Positions 1 through 9,800 of a stretch of DNA of 64,000 nt are shown one piece after another. Under the pieces are notes generated by a model. That model worked only from the letters and a program-made list of their open reading frames with translations, did no database searches and was not told the DNA's origin. This DNA is from Parazoarcus communis SWub3 = DSM 12120 (GTDB lineage: Bacteria > Pseudomonadota > Gammaproteobacteria > Burkholderiales > Rhodocyclaceae). The stretch spans positions 124,001 to 188,000 of the forward strand of contig NZ_QKOE01000003.1 of assembly GCF_003226565.1 (NCBI RefSeq), in the 5' to 3' direction. The position numbers and the translations under genes are program-made. Every line of letters starts with the position of its first letter. Within the stretch, counting starts at the first letter, position 1.

Positions 1-89
1 AGCACCGCCAGCCCGCCGATCCACGCGCGCCGCCAGCCCCGCCCAGCCACGGCCGACTGCATCCGCTCGTCGTCCGCGTGCGCGGTCAT
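1..89 (-). CDS. Start of an unidentified gene, cut by the window edge
   Basis: An ATG at 89 lies four bases beyond the trpC stop and opens a frame that stays open to the left edge. It encodes about 29 residues beginning MTAHADDERM. The stop of trpC overlaps a GAGG that could serve as its ribosome binding site, so the gene would be translationally coupled to the trp operon. The fragment is too short to identify. Near its visible end it turns hydrophobic (WIGGLAV), which would fit an N-terminal membrane segment. Confidence 0.4.
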   Translation of the reverse strand, partial: MTAHADDERMQSAVAGRGWRRAWIGGLAV

Positions 90-93
90 CGCC

Positions 94-882
94 TCAACCG
101 AACAGGGCTTTCAGCCCATCGCCCGGCTCCGGCACACGCATGAAGGCTTCGCCGACCAGGAAGGCATTGACGCCGTGGCCCCGCATCAGCGCCACATCCT
201 GGGGTGCCAGAATGCCCGATTCGGTGACCACGATGCGATCAGCTGGAATGCCGGACAGCAGATCCAGCGTGGTCTGCAGCGCAACCTCAAAGGTACGCAG
301 ATTACGATTGTTGATCCCGACCAGGGGCGTCCGTAGCTGCAGTGCGAGTTCAAGCTCTGCGCCGTCATGTACCTCGACCAGCACCGCCATGCCGAGCTCA
401 GCAGCGATCGCCTCCATCTCGCGCATCTGCTCGAGACTGAGACATGCAGCAATCAGCAGAATGGCATCGGCGCCCATCGCACGCGCCTCGAACACCTGGT
501 AGGCATCAACGAGGAAATCCTTGCGCAACACCGGCAGCCCGCATGCGGCCCGTGCAGCCTGCAGGTATTCCGGTGCGCCCTGAAAGAATGGCCGGTCGGT
601 CAGCACCGACAGGCAAGCCGCCCCGGCAGCCTCGTAGGACCTGGCGATATCGGCCGGGCGAAAGTCCTCGCGGATCACACCCTTGGACGGGCTGGCCTTC
701 TTGATCTCGGAGATCACCGCGGCCTTCCCCGCTGCAATCCTGTCCCGGATGGCACCCACGAAATCGCGCGGCTGAGCTTGCTCGCGCGCCGCCCGCTGAA
801 CTTGGGCAAGTGGCTTGAGCGAAAGTGCAGCCGCAACTTCCTCGACCTTCACCGCGCAGATCTTCTGCAGGATATCGCTCAC
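94..882 (-). CDS. trpC: Indole-3-glycerol phosphate synthase
   Basis: This cytoplasmic TIM-barrel enzyme closes the ring of 1-(2-carboxyphenylamino)-1-deoxyribulose-5-phosphate to give indole-3-glycerol phosphate in tryptophan synthesis. The 262 residues match a monofunctional TrpC. Visible landmarks are [10 protein letters not shown] (residues 59-68, catalytic Glu59 and Lys61), LRKDFL (119-124, catalytic Lys121), Glu170, GINNRNL (189-195) and ESGI (221-224). The start is a GTG whose first bases overlap the trpD stop, so it is probably coupled to trpD. It is the last complete gene of the trp operon in the window. There is no fused TrpF domain. Confidence 0.97.
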   Translation of the reverse strand: MSDILQKICAVKVEEVAAALSLKPLAQVQRAAREQAQPRDFVGAIRDRIAAGKAAVISEIKKASPSKGVIREDFRPADIARSYEAAGAACLSVLTDRPFFQGAPEYLQAARAACGLPVLRKDFLVDAYQVFEARAMGADAILLIAACLSLEQMREMEAIAAELGMAVLVEVHDGAELELALQLRTPLVGINNRNLRTFEVALQTTLDLLSGIPADRIVVTESGILAPQDVALMRGHGVNAFLVGEAFMRVPEPGDGLKALFG

Positions 883-1919
883 TTCGTGCCTCCGAGTCGC
901 TGCGTGCAGCGCACATACTCGTCAAGTTTGGCACGCGCCGCGCCGCTGGCGACGATTTCGCGCGCACGCTCGATGCCAGCCGCGATCGAGCCGACCAGGT
1001 TGGCCGCATACAAGGCCACGCCCGCGTTGAAGACCACGATGTCGCGCGCCGGTCCGGCGACATTCTCCAATGCGCCAATCAACACCTGACGTGACTCCTC
1101 GGGCGTTTCCACCCGCAGATTGCGGCTGCCAACCATGGCCAGACCGAAATCTTCGGGATGGATCTCGTACTCGCTGACCTTGCCGTCCTTGAGCTCCCCG
1201 ACCAGGGTCGCCGCCCCCAGACTGACCTCGTCCATGCCGTCCTGACCATGCACGACCAGGACATGGTTGGCGCCGAGACGCTCCATGACCCGCACCAGGA
1301 TACCGACCAGGTCGGGGTGAAACACCCCAAGCAAGGTATTGGGCGCCCCCGCCGGATTGGTCAGCGGCCCAAGGATGTTGAAGATGGTGCGCACGCCCAT
1401 TTCACGCCGCACTGGTGCCACATTCTTCATCGCGCTGTGGTGATTGGGCGCGAACATGAAACCGATGCCGCACTGCTCGACACTCGCGGCAACCTGCTCC
1501 GGCGTCAGCATGATGTTGGCGCCAAGCGCCTCCAGCGCATCCGCACTGCCCGACTTGGATGACACGCCACGGTTGCCATGCTTGGCCACGCGGGCGCCGG
1601 CCGCTGCCGCAACGAACATGGTTGCGGTAGAAATATTGAAAGTATGCGAACCGTCACCGCCCGTGCCGACAATGTCGACAAAATGATCGTGGGGCGGCGG
1701 CACAAGCACCTTGGTGGCCAGTTCGCGCATCACCTCGGCCGCCGCGGTAATCTCGCCAATGGTTTCCTTCTTGACCCGCAAGCCGGTCAGGATGGCCGCA
1801 GTCATCACCGGCGAGACCTCCCCCGCCATGATCTGGCGCATCAACGACAGCATTTCGTCGTAGAAGATCTCGCGGTGCTCGATGGTGCGTTGCAAGGCCT
1901 GTTGCGCGGTAATTGTCAT
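879..1919 (-). CDS. trpD: Anthranilate phosphoribosyltransferase
   Basis: Transfers phosphoribose from PRPP to anthranilate, the second step of the tryptophan branch. The 346-residue product carries the PRPP loop GTGGDG (85-90) and the [15 protein letters not shown] segment (113-127) typical of the family. I chose ATG 1919 because a GGGAG lies a few bases upstream. An ATG at 1943 forms an ATGA overlap with the trpG stop and would add eight residues; that alternative cannot be excluded. It is a separate gene, not fused to TrpG as in enteric bacteria. Confidence 0.96.
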   Translation of the reverse strand: MTITAQQALQRTIEHREIFYDEMLSLMRQIMAGEVSPVMTAAILTGLRVKKETIGEITAAAEVMRELATKVLVPPPHDHFVDIVGTGGDGSHTFNISTATMFVAAAAGARVAKHGNRGVSSKSGSADALEALGANIMLTPEQVAASVEQCGIGFMFAPNHHSAMKNVAPVRREMGVRTIFNILGPLTNPAGAPNTLLGVFHPDLVGILVRVMERLGANHVLVVHGQDGMDEVSLGAATLVGELKDGKVSEYEIHPEDFGLAMVGSRNLRVETPEESRQVLIGALENVAGPARDIVVFNAGVALYAANLVGSIAAGIERAREIVASGAARAKLDEYVRCTQRLGGTK

Positions 1920-1939
1920 GGATGCTCCCTGCGTCTTGC

Positions 1940-2527
1940 TCATGCTGCGACCGGCAGGCCGGCGCTGCGTTCCAGGAAATTGCGCAGCAGGTCGTGACCG
2001 CGCTCGGTAAGGATGGATTCGGGATGAAACTGTACGCCCTCGACATCGAGCGTCCGGTGCCGCACCCCCATGATTTCACCGTCCTCGGTCCACGCGGTCA
2101 CCTCCAGGCAATCCGGCAGCGTCGCGCGCTCGATCGCAAGCGAGTGGTAGCGGGTACAAGTCAGTGGATTGGGCAGACCGCGGAACACGCCAGCATCAAG
2201 GTGATGCACCGGCGAAGTCTTGCCGTGCATCAACTGCTGTGCATGCACGATACACCCGCCAAATGCGGCACCGATGCTCTGATGCCCCAGGCAGACGCCG
2301 AGGATCGGCAGCTTGCCGGCGAACTCGCGGATCGCTGCGACCGAGATTCCGGCTTCGGCAGGCGAGCAGGGCCCAGGGGAGACCACCAGTTGATCGGGCT
2401 TGAGTGCAGCAATCTGTTCCAGCGTGATTTCGTCGTTGCGGTACACCTTGACCTTGGCACCCAACTCACCGAAGTACTGCACCAGATTGTAGGTAAAGCT
2501 GTCGTAGTTATCGATCATCAGCAACAT
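1940..2527 (-). CDS. trpG: Anthranilate synthase glutamine amidotransferase subunit (may also serve as PabA)
   Basis: The class I glutamine amidotransferase releases ammonia from glutamine for TrpE. Visible are the oxyanion PGPC (51-54), the nucleophile Cys79 in GVCLGHQ and the His168/Glu170 pair in QFHPE. Length is 195 residues, normal for an unfused subunit. It starts ten bases after trpE and overlaps the longer trpD frame, so expression is probably coupled. In many proteobacteria this subunit also serves PabB in folate synthesis; that dual role is not shown by the sequence. Confidence 0.97.
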   Translation of the reverse strand: MLLMIDNYDSFTYNLVQYFGELGAKVKVYRNDEITLEQIAALKPDQLVVSPGPCSPAEAGISVAAIREFAGKLPILGVCLGHQSIGAAFGGCIVHAQQLMHGKTSPVHHLDAGVFRGLPNPLTCTRYHSLAIERATLPDCLEVTAWTEDGEIMGVRHRTLDVEGVQFHPESILTERGHDLLRNFLERSAGLPVAA

Positions 2528-2537
2528 GGCACGCTCC

Positions 2538-4010
2538 TCAGGCTTGGGTATCGAGGCCGGATTCGGCCATTTCTGCAGCCCGCAGCATGGCCCGCGCCTT
2601 GTTCTGGGTTTCCTGCCATTCGGCGTCGGGGTCGGAGTCGGCCACGATGCCTGCACCCGCCTGGACATGAATCTGACCATCCTTGAGTACCGCGGTACGG
2701 ATCGCGATCGCCAGGTCCATGTCGCCGTGGAAGCCGACGTAGCCCGCCGCACCCGCATAGATGCCACGTTTGACCGGCTCGAGCTCGTCGATGATTTCCA
2801 TGGCCCGGACCTTCGGCGCCCCGGACACGGTGCCGGCCGGGAACGTGGCACGCAACACCGCCAGCGCATTCAGGCCGTCCTTGAGCTTGCCCTCGACGTT
2901 GGACACGATGTGCATCACATGCGAGTAGCGCTCAACGGTGAATTTTTCGGTCACCCGCACGCTGCCGGTCTCGGACACCCGCCCGGCGTCGTTGCGGCCA
3001 AGGTCGAGCAACTGCAGGTGCTCGGCACACTCCTTCTGATCGGCAAGCAGGTCCGTCTCGAGCGCCTGGTCCTCCGCCACTGTGGCGCCACGCTTGCGGG
3101 TGCCGGCGATCGGTCGCACCGTGACCGTATCGTCCTCGAGGCGCACCAGGATTTCCGGCGAGGCACCGACAACGTGGAAGTCCTCGAAGTTGAAATAGAA
3201 CATGTAGGGCGACGGGTTGAGCGAGCGGATCGCCCGGTACAGCGCCATCGGATGCGCCGCGAAGGGCTTGCTCATGCGCTGCGACAGCACCACCTGCATG
3301 ATGTCACCGTCAACGATGTACTGTTTTGCACGGCGCACGGCATCCTTGAACGCCTCTTCGCCGAAGCTCGAAACCGGCTCGACCGAAGCGCTACGACATT
3401 CAGTGGGGATCTGCACCGGCGCACGCAAGCGGCCGAGCAACTCCTGCAGGCGCTTCTTCGCACGCTTGTACGCCCCCGGCACCTCCGGCTCGGCGTAAAC
3501 CACCAACGTCAGCTTGCCGGTCAGATTATCGACAATGGCGATTTCTTCCGACAGCAACAACAGGATGTCCGGTGTGCCCAGCGAGTCAGGCTTGTCCGTC
3601 TTGGCCAGCTTGGGTTCGATATAGCGTACGGTGTCGTAGCCGAAGCAGCCGACCAGACCGCCGGCAAAGCGCGGCAAGTGCTCACGCGGCGGCACCTTGA
3701 TGCGGTTCATGAACTCGGCGACAAAATTGAGCGGATCGCCATAGTCACGGCGCTCGACCAGACGGTTGCCAGTCAGCAGCAGCGCCGAACGGCCATAGAC
3801 CTCGATCCGGGTCGGGGAGGCAAGACCGATGAAGGAGTAACGCCCAAACCGCTCGCCGCCCTGCACCGACTCAAGCAGATAGGTATAGGGCTCGTTGGCG
3901 AGCTTCAGGTAGATGGACAGCGGGGTGTCGAGATCGGCAAAGGTCTCGAGTGTGACCGGGATGCGGTTATAGCCCTCGGCGGTGAGGGCATTGAATTCTT
4001 GTTCGAGCAT
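2538..4010 (-). CDS. trpE: Anthranilate synthase component I
   Basis: Converts chorismate plus ammonia to anthranilate, the committed and usually Trp-inhibited step. The 490 residues hold the N-terminal feedback-site motif LLESV (45-49) followed by the C-terminal chorismate-binding domain, with the characteristic PIAGTRKRG near residue 305. The ATG at 4010 is preceded by GGAG at good spacing. Upstream lies a 244-base gap after gph that contains a small Trp-rich frame and hairpins, annotated separately, which could control this gene. Confidence 0.97.
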   Translation of the reverse strand: MLEQEFNALTAEGYNRIPVTLETFADLDTPLSIYLKLANEPYTYLLESVQGGERFGRYSFIGLASPTRIEVYGRSALLLTGNRLVERRDYGDPLNFVAEFMNRIKVPPREHLPRFAGGLVGCFGYDTVRYIEPKLAKTDKPDSLGTPDILLLLSEEIAIVDNLTGKLTLVVYAEPEVPGAYKRAKKRLQELLGRLRAPVQIPTECRSASVEPVSSFGEEAFKDAVRRAKQYIVDGDIMQVVLSQRMSKPFAAHPMALYRAIRSLNPSPYMFYFNFEDFHVVGASPEILVRLEDDTVTVRPIAGTRKRGATVAEDQALETDLLADQKECAEHLQLLDLGRNDAGRVSETGSVRVTEKFTVERYSHVMHIVSNVEGKLKDGLNALAVLRATFPAGTVSGAPKVRAMEIIDELEPVKRGIYAGAAGYVGFHGDMDLAIAIRTAVLKDGQIHVQAGAGIVADSDPDAEWQETQNKARAMLRAAEMAESGLDTQA

Positions 4011-4013
4011 GAG

Positions 4014-4159
4014 CGCTCCACATGGGATGAGTTGATTCGGACAGTGTGCTGCGGGCAGGCCGGACAGGGCGCATCAAGCGGTGCAATCCGGCGACCCGCA
4101 AAGGGTTCGCGGTATCAGTGGCCCACAGGCCAACGCCAACCAGCCCGCCACGTAGAGCG
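4014..4159 (-). promoter_or_regulatory. Candidate translational attenuator before trpE
   Basis: On the minus strand, bases 4159-4152 (CGCTCTAC, just before the first Trp codon of the leader frame) can pair over eight positions, one of them a G-U, with bases 4021-4014 (GTGGAGCG), which contain the trpE Shine-Dalgarno. Two more hairpins lie between: TGGCC/GGCCA (4132-4119), overlapping the last Trp codon, and GCGaACCC/GGGTCGC (4110-4091). No U tract follows any of them, so a transcription terminator is not supported. The pairing was found by eye and its significance was not computed. Confidence 0.35.
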
Positions 4160-4213
4160 GAAGCCGGAAGCCTTGGACAGGGTGTGGTGCGAAACCTGGT
4201 ATGCGTACGTCAC
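4115..4213 (-). CDS. Candidate trp leader peptide
   Basis: A 32-codon frame starting with GTG ends ahead of trpE and has Trp at residues 22, 26 and 28 (TWRAGWRWP). Trp is the rarest amino acid, and such clusters directly upstream of trpE are the hallmark of attenuator leader peptides. Weak points are the GTG start without a clear Shine-Dalgarno and the length, which is more than double that of the classic enteric leader. It lies wholly between gph and trpE. Confidence 0.4.
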   Translation of the reverse strand: MTYAYQVSHHTLSKASGFRSTWRAGWRWPVGH

Positions 4214-4254
4214 GATTCGATCTGTAGTGGAGATGCCTGACGGAGCGGAAGATG

Positions 4255-4926
4255 TCAGCGCGGGATGATATGGTCCAGCACTTCGATCGCGGTCGATAGT
4301 AGCCCATCGCATTCGATGGTGTCCACCGGCACACCCTCGCTGTAGCCATAACTGACCAGCAACACCGGCATGCCAGCACCGCGCGCGGCCAGCGCATCGT
4401 TGGCCGAGTCGCCGATCATCAAGCCCTCGCATGGCGAAATATCGAGCAGGGTGCAGGCATGATGCAGCACGGCCGGGTCGGGCTTCTTCACCGTCAACGT
4501 GTCGCCACTCACGACCACATCGAAATAGTCGTCGATCTTCATCCGCTGCAGCAGCGGCAGGGTGAAGGCCTCGGCCTTGTTGGTTACCACGGCCAGCTTG
4601 CGCCCCTGCCCCCTGAGCGCCTCGAGCGTCTCAAGCACGCCAGGATAGATGCGTGTGGATTGGCCGTTGACTTCAGCATAATGACGCCGGAACACGGCCA
4701 CCGCATGATCGATCTCCGCCGCGGTGGCTCGTGCGTTTTCGGTCATGCAGCGGGCAACCAGATTGGGGATGCCCTTGCCAACGAAACTGTGGATCTCCTC
4801 CTGGCTGCGCAGGGGCCGGTCGAGCTCGGCCAGCATCCGGTTGGCACCTTCAGCCAGATCGCCGATGGTATCGAGCAGGGTGCCATCGAGATCAAATAAC
4901 ACCGCATGGGGCGCATAATGGCTCAT
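4255..4926 (-). CDS. gph: Phosphoglycolate phosphatase (HAD family)
   Basis: A HAD-superfamily phosphatase that removes 2-phosphoglycolate arising from DNA repair and oxygenase side reactions. The 223 residues show motif [10 protein letters not shown] (12-20), motif II in VVTNKAEA near 115, the conserved Lys of the KKPDP segment and motif [17 protein letters not shown]. The start codon overlaps the rpe stop by four bases (ATGA). Its place between rpe and trpE is common in proteobacteria. HAD substrate assignments rest on context, so the specific substrate is less certain than the fold. Confidence 0.9.
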   Translation of the reverse strand: MSHYAPHAVLFDLDGTLLDTIGDLAEGANRMLAELDRPLRSQEEIHSFVGKGIPNLVARCMTENARATAAEIDHAVAVFRRHYAEVNGQSTRIYPGVLETLEALRGQGRKLAVVTNKAEAFTLPLLQRMKIDDYFDVVVSGDTLTVKKPDPAVLHHACTLLDISPCEGLMIGDSANDALAARGAGMPVLLVSYGYSEGVPVDTIECDGLLSTAIEVLDHIIPR

Positions 4927-5618
4927 GCACGCACCTTGCCCAGTTCAGCGCGCAGGCTGCCAATGATGCTGTCGTAACGATTCGGATCACTGTCGCTACC
5001 CGCACCGAACACCGCCGATCCAGCCACAAAGGTGTCAGCGCCTGCACGTGCGATCTCGGCAATGTTGTCGACCTTTACCCCGCCATCGATCTCCAGCAGG
5101 ATCCGCCGCCCGGTGACCGCCGTGTAAGCGTCAATCCGCGCACGGGCAGCGCGCAGCTTGGCAAGGGTTTCCGGAATGAACTTCTGCCCACCAAAACCGG
5201 GGTTCACACTCATCAGCAGGATCACATCGAGCTTGTCCATGACGTGGTCCAGGTAATGCAGGGGCGTCGCCGGGTTGAACACCAACCCGGCCTGACACCC
5301 CGAATCGCGGATCAGTCCAAGGGTGCGATCGACATGCTCCGAGGCTTCCGGGTGAAAGGTAATGATGTTGGCACCTGCTTTGGCGAAATCCGGCACGATG
5401 CGATCGACAGGCTTGACCATCAGGTGTACATCGATCGGTGCCGTGGTAACCGGACGGATCGCCTCACACACCAGGGGGCCGATGGTCAGGTTAGGAACGT
5501 AATGGTTATCCATCACGTCGAAATGAATCCAGTCGGCGCCAGCGGCGACCACATTGCTGACCTCCTCACCCAGTTTGGCAAAATTGGCGGACAGCAGGCT
5601 GGGTGCAATACGGAACAT
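4923..5618 (-). CDS. rpe: Ribulose-phosphate 3-epimerase
   Basis: Interconverts ribulose-5-phosphate and xylulose-5-phosphate in the pentose phosphate pathway. The 231-residue TIM barrel begins with [13 protein letters not shown], typical of the family. It contains the metal and catalytic segments [25 protein letters not shown] and EIDGGV. It is the first gene of the rpe-gph-trp run. The next gene upstream ends 83 bases away at 5702, and I saw no convincing consensus promoter in that gap. Confidence 0.97.
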   Translation of the reverse strand: MFRIAPSLLSANFAKLGEEVSNVVAAGADWIHFDVMDNHYVPNLTIGPLVCEAIRPVTTAPIDVHLMVKPVDRIVPDFAKAGANIITFHPEASEHVDRTLGLIRDSGCQAGLVFNPATPLHYLDHVMDKLDVILLMSVNPGFGGQKFIPETLAKLRAARARIDAYTAVTGRRILLEIDGGVKVDNIAEIARAGADTFVAGSAVFGAGSDSDPNRYDSIIGSLRAELGKVRA

Positions 5619-5701
5619 GGGCGGACTCCGGAAAGGATCGAAGCCGCGATTCTAACCGGCGCCGGACAGATCGTGCGGATCCGTCCGGGCCGCGAGCAAG
5701 A

Positions 5702-8056
5702 TCAACGCACGCAGACCTTGCGTACCTGCTTGATGTCGGTGAGCCCCGCCAGGACTTTTTCGATACCGTCCTGACGCAGGGTCCGCATCCCATCGCTCAT
5801 TGCCGCCCCCAGTAGCTCGCTCGCTCTTGCACGCTCGAGGATCAACTCCTTGATGTGGTCGCTCCCCAACATCAGTTCATGCAGCCCCACCCGCCCCCGA
5901 TAACCCTGAGTACACTCCGGGCAACCATTCGCGCGGTAAAGCACAAACTTGCCTTGATCGTTGGCATGACGCGCACGCCACAGCGACAGGATCGCTTCAC
6001 GCGCTGCTACCGGGTTGGCCACAAAGGCGGGCGTTCCCTGCATGTCCGCACAGTACTCGTCCAGCAGGTGGTCGATCTCGGCATGATCAGGTTCGTAGGC
6101 CACCTTGCAGTTTTTGCACAATCGCTTTGCCAGTCGCTGGGCCAGCACACCCAGCAGGGCATCAGCAAAATTGAACGGGTCCATACCCATATCAAGCAAG
6201 CGGACCACCGACTCCGGAGCGCTGTTGGTGTGCAGCGTGGAAAAGACCAGGTGGCCCGTCAGCGAGGCCTCGATACCAACTGCCACCGTCTCCTTGTCGC
6301 GCATTTCGCCCACCATGATCACGTCCGGATCGGCGCGCAGGAAGGCCCGCATCATGGTCGCAAAATCGAGTCCGGCCTTGCGATTGACCTGAACCTGGCG
6401 CAAGCCTTTCTGGGTGATTTCTACCGGATCCTCGGCCGTCCAGATCTTTGTCTCCGGGGTGTTCAGATACCCAAGGATGGAATGTAGTGTCGTCGTCTTG
6501 CCCGACCCGGTCGGACCACAGACGAAGAACAGTCCGTACGGCTTGGCAACCGCCCCCTTCAGCGCATCCAGATTGCCCTCGCTCAGATCCAGCCCGTCAA
6601 GTGGCACCGGCTCATTGCTCGACAGGACACGCATGACCACATCTTCCAGCCCACCGGCGGTCGGCAAGGTCGCGACACGCAACTCGATATCGAGCGGCGC
6701 GTACTTGCGGAACTTGATCTTGCCGTCCTGCGGCTTGCGACGCTCTGAGATATCCAGGTCGCACATGATCTTGATGCGGGTAATCAGCGGATTGCGATAG
6801 CTCGCGGGCACCTCGATGTAGGGCACCAGGGTGCCGTCGCGGCGGAACCGGATCAGGGTCTTTTCCTTGCCCGGACGCGGCTCGATGTGAATATCCGACG
6901 CGCCCTGCTTGTAAGCATCGATGATGACCTTGTTGACCAGTTTGACCAACTCGTTGTCGGATGCGGCGTTGACGTCATCGCCAAAACTGGCGTCATCGCT
7001 GCCCTCATCCATGTCCGACAACAGGTCACTGACCGAGCCCATCTCGAGCGAGGGCTCGAAGAACTGATTGACGGTCCGTTCGAATTCATCTCGAGTGGTT
7101 ACGCGAAAGACCAGGCGCTTTTTGGGAAAGACGTTCTGCGCAATCCGCGAGGTCTTGACCTGCTCCGGATCGACAGCCAGGATCACGACGCCTTCGTTGG
7201 TCTCTTCCAGTGGCAACCAATGGCTTTGCTGTACATAGTCGCGCTTCAGGTAGCGCAACAGATCCATCGGCTTCACCCGATTGGGATTGAATGGCTCGTA
7301 GGGAACACCGTAAAAGCGCGCAGCTGCCTCGCCCAGATCGACCGCACTCAAGCCCAGATTGCCCAGCAGCAGCGATTCCAGCGGCGCCCCACTGTCACGC
7401 GCTTCACGGGTCAGCTCACCAAGCTCCTCGGCAGTGATCCTACCGTCTGCCACCAGGGCGTCGAAACGCGATCGCAGATGCGCTGGCGCCTGGATATGCC
7501 TTGAAAGCGCCACTCCAAGCGTCTGCGCCAAACCCAGCAGCCCCTCTTCGGCCACAGGCGAAAACGGCGTACCGGATTTGCTGTTGATCAGCTGGATCAC
7601 ACCCACCCGTTTGCCGCTTTCCGGGTCATTGATCGCTGCGGCCAGCATCTCGCGGGCGCGAAACCCGGTGCTGTCGTCCACTTCATGGCGGAACTCGAGC
7701 TGCGGGGAAATCGCCTTCAATGCTGCCGGATCATAGACATCGGGAAGATTGACCGTCTTTCCCGTCAGCGCGACGTAGCCGGCAATGCTGTTCTCCGCGA
7801 TCGGCAAGCGGATGCTTTGAACCGAATTCAGACCAAGCTTGACCTTGGTGACAATGGCTGCCCCAGTCTCATCAACGGTGTAGATTGTCAGGCGAACAGC
7901 ATCAAACAGCACGCACAACTCGGCTGACAGCTCGAAAATGATCTCGTCGATATCATGCGTGGCATGAATGCGCGTGGTGATCGCCTGCAGCCCCTTGAAG
8001 AAGGCCAGCCTGCGCGCCACATCACCCGCCCCACCCACCTTGCCGCTCACACTCAT
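5702..8056 (-). CDS. GspE/PilB-family ATPase with N-terminal GAF domain
   Basis: A 784-residue hexameric secretion/pilus-type ATPase preceded by a sensor domain. Order: GAF domain (about 25-190), a GspE N-terminal (MshEN-like) region (about 200-330), an acidic linker (about 340-370), then the ATPase core with Walker A GPTGSGKTTT (514-523), the Asp-box AEDPVE, Walker B and His boxes, and a four-Cys zinc site (Cys647, Cys650, Cys712, Cys715). No GspF, secretin or pilin gene is adjacent. The neighbours are signalling genes instead. The GAF segment has a degenerate NKFDE-like pattern (Asn158, Lys160, Phe165, Glu170), so cyclic-nucleotide binding is possible but unproven. Start chosen at ATG 8056; the frame extends upstream to 8176 without recognisable sequence. 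Confidence 0.9.
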   Translation of the reverse strand: MSVSGKVGGAGDVARRLAFFKGLQAITTRIHATHDIDEIIFELSAELCVLFDAVRLTIYTVDETGAAIVTKVKLGLNSVQSIRLPIAENSIAGYVALTGKTVNLPDVYDPAALKAISPQLEFRHEVDDSTGFRAREMLAAAINDPESGKRVGVIQLINSKSGTPFSPVAEEGLLGLAQTLGVALSRHIQAPAHLRSRFDALVADGRITAEELGELTREARDSGAPLESLLLGNLGLSAVDLGEAAARFYGVPYEPFNPNRVKPMDLLRYLKRDYVQQSHWLPLEETNEGVVILAVDPEQVKTSRIAQNVFPKKRLVFRVTTRDEFERTVNQFFEPSLEMGSVSDLLSDMDEGSDDASFGDDVNAASDNELVKLVNKVIIDAYKQGASDIHIEPRPGKEKTLIRFRRDGTLVPYIEVPASYRNPLITRIKIMCDLDISERRKPQDGKIKFRKYAPLDIELRVATLPTAGGLEDVVMRVLSSNEPVPLDGLDLSEGNLDALKGAVAKPYGLFFVCGPTGSGKTTTLHSILGYLNTPETKIWTAEDPVEITQKGLRQVQVNRKAGLDFATMMRAFLRADPDVIMVGEMRDKETVAVGIEASLTGHLVFSTLHTNSAPESVVRLLDMGMDPFNFADALLGVLAQRLAKRLCKNCKVAYEPDHAEIDHLLDEYCADMQGTPAFVANPVAAREAILSLWRARHANDQGKFVLYRANGCPECTQGYRGRVGLHELMLGSDHIKELILERARASELLGAAMSDGMRTLRQDGIEKVLAGLTDIKQVRKVCVR

Positions 8057-8120
8057 TTCCGATACCCGACTCAACGTGATAGATGGACGAATTCTACCGA
8101 TACACGATGCAGCGACCGGT

Positions 8121-8888
8121 TCAGAATTCGATGACCTGTCCCTGCACCAATGCTTGCGGGCGAAGGCGCCCGCCATGACTCTCGATCTGCTGCAGGATAC
8201 GCTCGCCCATGCCGGGCTTGAGATGGCTGATATACACCTCGGGCGCGACAGACAATTCGCTCAGCATGGTCGCCAGCATTCCCGGGCACAAATGGCGTGA
8301 TGCCATTGCCAGACCTCGCTGTTCATCCGGGAAGGCGGTTTCAACGATCAGGTGGCGCAAGGCCGGCAAGGCGTTGATCGCCTCGACCAACTCAGGGCAG
8401 TACGCTGTATCGCCGGAATACAGCAACTGCGCTTGCCCACTATCGATGCAATACGACACTGCAGGTACCGTATGGTGTGCCGGGAGGGCGGTAAAGACCC
8501 GACCGCCAAGCGACACGGACTCGCCAAGCAACATTGGCTGAAAACGCATGAAAGGCCGCTGACGATCCGGTATCGAACTGAAGTCAGGCCACACCAACCA
8601 GTTGAATATATGCGAACGCAGGATACGCAGGGTCTCTGGTGTGGCGTACACCGTAAGCGGATATCCTCGTCCATCCCCCACCGAATCCACCAGCAGGGGG
8701 ATCGAGGCGATGTGGTCGAGATGAGAATGCGTGATGAAGATGTGGTCAATTCGCTTGAGTGCATCCAGCTCAAGATCACCGACGCCGGTACCACAGTCGA
8801 CCAACACATCGTCATCGACAAGAAAGGCCGTGGTACGCGCCGAGGCACCACCAATCCCGCCACTGCACCCGAGCACCGTGAGCTTCAT
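8121..8888 (-). CDS. Metallo-beta-lactamase-fold phosphodiesterase, class II cyclic-nucleotide PDE-like
   Basis: The 255-residue protein has the metallo-hydrolase metal motif HSHLDH (54-59) within THSHLDHIASIPLLVD, a wording typical of class II cAMP phosphodiesterases. It also has a HH pair in PAHHTVPA, SGDT and a late SHLKPG. Class II enzymes (yeast PDE1, Vibrio CpdP) hydrolyse 3',5'-cyclic nucleotides. The best-supported start is ATG 8888, after GGGTGA; an upstream in-frame ATG at 8942 has no good ribosome site. It lies 64 bases from the GAF-ATPase gene on the same strand. There is no obvious signal peptide, so it should be cytoplasmic. The substrate is inferred from family resemblance. Confidence 0.75.
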   Translation of the reverse strand: MKLTVLGCSGGIGGASARTTAFLVDDDVLVDCGTGVGDLELDALKRIDHIFITHSHLDHIASIPLLVDSVGDGRGYPLTVYATPETLRILRSHIFNWLVWPDFSSIPDRQRPFMRFQPMLLGESVSLGGRVFTALPAHHTVPAVSYCIDSGQAQLLYSGDTAYCPELVEAINALPALRHLIVETAFPDEQRGLAMASRHLCPGMLATMLSELSVAPEVYISHLKPGMGERILQQIESHGGRLRPQALVQGQVIEF

Positions 8889-9009
8889 GAACGCTTTTTC
8901 ACCCAGGCGGACCGGATCACTGCCATACACCTCTGCCTTCACATCTTCTGCGAGAAAAATAGCACTCTGGCCACGAAGCCCCTATGGCAAATATCACGAG
9001 GCATGGCGC

Positions 9010-9744
9010 TCAGGCGCGCAGGAAGAACTCCATCTTGACACCCGCGATCTCGATGATGTCATGGTCGGCAAGGCGATGCGCCTGTGCATCGAGCGTACGC
9101 CCGTTCACAGTCGGAAACGTTGCGCCTTCAACATGCGTGATGAAATACCCGTGTGGCCTCCGGGTAATCACCGCCACTTGCCGTCCAGGCTTGCCCAGCG
9201 TGGTCAGCGACTTGCTCAACTCAAGCTCACGTCCGGCGTTGGCGCCACTGAGCACCTGAATCACGCCCAGCTGGTCGACAGTAGCGGCAACCGGCGTTGA
9301 CCGCTCGAGCGCATCCATGGGCAGGACTTGCGTCGCCGTGGCACTGCTATCAGCCGCTGCCGCCACCGCACCGCTGTCACTGATGCTGGCACCGATATCG
9401 AAGGGCTTGAGTGCCGCAGTGCTGACCAAGTCCGACGACGACAGCCCCGACTGAGTCGCATCAGTCAAGAACTTGAGCCGGTACTTGCCAAGTTCGATCA
9501 CGTCATTGTTCTGCAGCACGTGCTTCTTGATCGGCTGCCCATTGACATAGGTACCGTTGGTACTGTTCTGATCCTCGAGAAAGGCATCATTGAGGATACT
9601 GGTGATCACCGCGTGTTGACCGCTGATCGCCAGGTTGTCGATCTGCACGTCGTTGTTGGGCTTGCGCCCGATCGAGATCCTCTCCTTGTCCAGGGAGATC
9701 TCCTTCAGCACCAGACCATCCATGCTCAAGATCAGCTTCGGCAT
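9010..9744 (-). CDS. FHA-domain protein (two FHA modules)
   Basis: FHA domains bind phosphothreonine peptides. In this 244-residue protein the first module (about 1-95) is canonical: GR at 26-27, SxxH at 41-44 and NSTNGTYVNG at 60-69. A second, divergent module fills about 160-244, with LGKPG in place of the GR motif and VNGRTL in place of the NGT strand; it probably lacks full phosphopeptide binding. An Ala/Ser/Thr-rich linker joins them. The start at ATG 9744 gives MPKLIL, the usual first strand. The gene sits between a PP2C phosphatase and a PDE-like gene. Its phosphorylated partner is not identifiable. Confidence 0.85.
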   Translation of the reverse strand: MPKLILSMDGLVLKEISLDKERISIGRKPNNDVQIDNLAISGQHAVITSILNDAFLEDQNSTNGTYVNGQPIKKHVLQNNDVIELGKYRLKFLTDATQSGLSSSDLVSTAALKPFDIGASISDSGAVAAAADSSATATQVLPMDALERSTPVAATVDQLGVIQVLSGANAGRELELSKSLTTLGKPGRQVAVITRRPHGYFITHVEGATFPTVNGRTLDAQAHRLADHDIIEIAGVKMEFFLRA

Positions 9745-9800
9745 TGCCCACACCCGTATAACAATCGGCACACACGTACCGTCAAGACGCAATGATGACC

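Noticed and set aside
2526-4268. 580-codon plus-strand open frame over trpE
   Set aside because: Antisense shadow of trpE with His/Arg-rich composition.
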